The notes under the pieces were generated by a model, which worked only from the letters and a program-made list of their open reading frames with translations, was not told the DNA's origin and searched no databases. The translations under genes were made by a program, and so were the position numbers. Below are positions 62,215-64,000 of a stretch of DNA of 64,000 nt, piece by piece. Where the stretch lies: positions 20,662 to 84,661 of the IMG/VR virus record IMGVR_UViG_3300020056_002272. One strand, given 5' to 3'. The DNA is from a virus. Each line of letters begins with the position of its first letter. Positions within the stretch are counted from its first letter, which is position 1.

Positions 62215-63091
62215 TTCCGAATAAGCTAATATGGAGTCTAGGTGTGAAGCGCCACCCTCTTTCCATGCAGAGGTCTGCAACTTCTTTGACGTTGAGCGTG
62301 TATTCTTCCGAACGACCACCGAGCGGCATAAGGTATACAGGGCACTCAACCCCTGCTTCGCGATACGCAGCAACAGCTTTGCTAACTTCGTTAACATCGT
62401 CCTTATCAGCAACAACGAACTTAAGATAAAGATCACTGCCATCCACAGTGGAATACTGAAGAGCAACGTCAGGCTTAATAGCATCATCCCAAGACTCGCC
62501 TGATACGGAGAGCTTTGGTGAGCAGCTGAAAGTGACTTGAATTCTTCTGTTATGTTCGAGATAATCGAGTAGATCTTTATGTAGCATCTGTGTAGTATTG
62601 GTTTCAAATGTAACATTTTTTAAATCTTTCATTTTAGGGTGTTCAAACAACTCAACATAAAGTCGTTGCCAAGCAAGAAGAGGCTCCCCGCCTGTCATAA
62701 TCAAGTGGATATCTTGACCGTTATCCATAGTCCATTTGCCTTCTGGCAACAAACTAATCAAATGTTCTACAACATCATCAACTTCTGCATTTTTGTTAAA
62801 ATGCTTAAATTCTGGATAGATACTTGCATACGTATCGCAACCTGTATGAATAATAGGCAAATCCTCAAATTTTTCTGTAGTTTCATGAATGCCTGCATCT
62901 AGCAATGCTTTTACTTCAGGATTGTAACGATTGCCTTCTGCATGTTGTTCCCAACGATTCTTATCCTTAGGAAGTCCAAAATTCATGCAACGAAAGTTAC
63001 AACCAAAAGTGCGTAGGAATACGCTGGGCACTCCTACATATTTACCTTCGCCTTGCACACTATAAAATGCTTCACTATAGCGTAACTTCAT
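62198..63091 (-). CDS. queE: 7-carboxy-7-deazaguanine synthase (QueE), split cluster motif
   Basis: 297 residues. The start FYSVQGEGKYVGVPSVFLRTFGC and TGGEPLLAW are QueE hallmarks. The radical SAM cluster motif is expanded: C31 and C35 in CNFRCMNFG, but the third cysteine is in TGCDTYAS at residue 85, giving CX3CX49C instead of CX3CX2C. QueE converts carboxytetrahydropterin to carboxydeazaguanine, using Mg2+ and SAM. FolE is encoded two genes upstream in the same operon. The product could feed tRNA queuosine or DNA modification. Confidence 0.88.
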   Translation of the reverse strand: MKLRYSEAFYSVQGEGKYVGVPSVFLRTFGCNFRCMNFGLPKDKNRWEQHAEGNRYNPEVKALLDAGIHETTEKFEDLPIIHTGCDTYASIYPEFKHFNKNAEVDDVVEHLISLLPEGKWTMDNGQDIHLIMTGGEPLLAWQRLYVELFEHPKMKDLKNVTFETNTTQMLHKDLLDYLEHNRRIQVTFSCSPKLSVSGESWDDAIKPDVALQYSTVDGSDLYLKFVVADKDDVNEVSKAVAAYREAGVECPVYLMPLGGRSEEYTLNVKEVADLCMERGWRFTPRLHISLFGNAWGT

Positions 63092-63255
63092 TACAGTTCC
63101 TCCGCAATACCAAGTAGTTCAGCAACAAGAAAACCACTTGCTAACCAAACTACACTGCCTGTATACAAACATACAGCACATCCTGCTATACGCACGGCAC
63201 TCTTAACTAAACTAATATAAAAGTGTTTTTTACTTACATCTACTGGTTCTGTCAT
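63091..63255 (-). CDS. Small membrane protein between folE and queE
   Basis: 54 residues, starting in an ATGA overlap with the folE stop and ending on the queE start (TAATG-type overlap). After a charged front (MTEPVDVSKKHFYISLVKSA) the rest is a hydrophobic span (VRIAGCAVCLYTGSVVWLASGFLVAELLGI) that is long enough for one membrane helix, possibly a hairpin. Both overlaps make translation very likely. Similar short genes occur beside these genes in marine phages, from memory. Function unknown. Confidence 0.75.
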   Translation of the reverse strand: MTEPVDVSKKHFYISLVKSAVRIAGCAVCLYTGSVVWLASGFLVAELLGIAEEL

Positions 63256-63950
63256 CTTGGTGCATATCCTTGTTGTAATTTGATATTGTCCATGAATTCT
63301 TTTTTAACACCTGGATCGGATCTAAAGCAGCCTTTTAGCACAGTTGTTTGTGTTAGTGAACTATGTGCCATAATGCCTCTATTTTCGCAACATCCGTGTG
63401 TTGCTTGGATATAAACGGCAACATCTTCGCTACCTGTAGCGTTCATAATTTCTTTAGCAATATCCATAGCAAGTTCTTCTTGCAGTGTGCCACGTCTAGC
63501 ACACCATTGTGCAATACGTGTGTATTTGCTAAGTCCAATAAGTGTATCGGCTGCAATGATACCAATGTAGGCTACACCGCTAACCGGCTGATGGTGGTGT
63601 GAACAAACACTCTTTAGTTCACTTCGCACAACTAGCATACCATCATATCTATCATTTGTGTGATTAGGAAAGGCTGTAGCATTAGGCCTTTTGTAGTAAC
63701 GTCCACGCATTAGTTCATGTATATACATTTTTGCCAAACGCTTTGCAGTTTCGTTACTGTTAGGATCGTTTTCAGTGTCAATAATAAGTGTATCTAATAC
63801 ATCTTGAAACTTGTATGTAAGTTCGTTTTGTATTTCTTGCAGTTCCCATTCACTAATATGATCACTAATGTTGTCATTTGCGTAAAATCTTACGCCATTT
63901 TTTTGCAATCGTTCGCGGACGATTTCGCTTACTTTTACTTCTTCTGTCAT
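63252..63950 (-). CDS. folE: GTP cyclohydrolase I (FolE)
   Basis: 232 residues with a GGAG ribosome site. ETAKRLAKMY (67-76), SVCSHHHQPVSG with zinc ligands C116 and H119, IGLSKYTRI, and HGCCENRG with C187 give the FolE zinc site; the C116-C187 spacing equals that of the E. coli enzyme (110-181). It makes dihydroneopterin triphosphate from GTP, the first step toward 7-deazaguanines and folate. The frame stays open upstream to the window edge, but the ribosome site fixes this ATG. With QueE it supports a phage preQ0 route. Confidence 0.93.
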   Translation of the reverse strand: MTEEVKVSEIVRERLQKNGVRFYANDNISDHISEWELQEIQNELTYKFQDVLDTLIIDTENDPNSNETAKRLAKMYIHELMRGRYYKRPNATAFPNHTNDRYDGMLVVRSELKSVCSHHHQPVSGVAYIGIIAADTLIGLSKYTRIAQWCARRGTLQEELAMDIAKEIMNATGSEDVAVYIQATHGCCENRGIMAHSSLTQTTVLKGCFRSDPGVKKEFMDNIKLQQGYAPR

Positions 63951-64000
63951 TATATTCTCCGAGTTATTGACGAGGATGTCATAAAAAATGGTATACTCAT

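Noticed and set aside
62215-62616. Upstream part of a long minus-strand frame antisense-phase to queE
   Set aside because: It overlaps queE in another phase and its hydrophobic content comes from that phase shift; only its last 28 codons, beyond queE, might be translated.

Overview
The window is AT-rich, almost gapless and densely packed with overlapping genes. It reads as part of the genome of a large marine T4-like tailed phage (myovirus). The family content points to phages of picocyanobacteria or SAR11-type hosts: giant virion proteins, tandem tail fibres sharing one N-terminal domain, a MoxR ATPase paired with a VWA/HExxH protein, a T4 RNase H-like exonuclease, and FolE/QueE. No capsid, portal or terminase gene lies in the window, so the host and exact clade are inference. 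No tRNA, CRISPR array, insertion sequence or intergenic gap over 300 bases was seen.

Layout. (1) 2-20724, + strand: adsorption/tail module. A giant virion protein, open through the left window edge, is followed by a small structural protein, three tandem fibre paralogues and two further paralogous tail proteins, one ending in a VWA-like DxSGS motif. (2) 20790-25655, +: a small protein, three glycosyltransferase-like genes, an unknown protein and a radical SAM enzyme. (3) 25652-29401, -: GNAT-like protein, TauD-like protein, unknown protein and a repeat-rich fibre. (4) 29477-45043, mostly +: a glycosyltransferase with three internal repeats, a methyltransferase-like protein, eight more radical SAM proteins, two QueC-like PP-loop proteins, an SGNH-hydrolase-like protein and an SDR. 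(5) 45076-49508, +: acyl carrier protein, two membrane fatty-acid desaturases and three 2OG-Fe(II) oxygenase-like proteins, one fused to a GNAT-like domain. (6) 49511-54402, -: subtilisin-like protease with a cupredoxin-like insertion, a tail fibre and another Asp/Asn-hydroxylase-like protein. (7) 54407-63950, -: conserved small phage proteins, VWA metallopeptidase-like protein and MoxR ATPase, Smr protein, RNase H-like exonuclease, MBD4-like glycosylase, QueE, a small membrane protein and FolE.

How the parts may work together. Regions 2-5 form about 28 kb of accessory biosynthetic genes between tail genes. Nine radical SAM proteins in three paralogous classes sit with glycosyltransferases, a methyltransferase, PP-loop enzymes, an SDR, an ACP, desaturases and oxygenases. 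This looks like a pathway that builds or tailors a peptide, glycan or acyl structure, perhaps on the virion or the host envelope. The substrate cannot be read from the sequence. FolE, QueE and possibly the QueC-like proteins fit 7-deazaguanine (preQ0) synthesis; no QueD or DNA transglycosylase is visible here.

Regulation. Two promoter classes are recognisable. One is TTGACA-N17-TATAAT (four perfect copies plus three variants). The other is a T4-late-like GATAAATA box upstream of mainly structural genes on both strands. Two of the perfect sigma-70-type promoters put the predicted transcription start on the ATG (leaderless mRNAs). The MoxR and VWA mRNAs are predicted to begin with the same 13 nucleotides.
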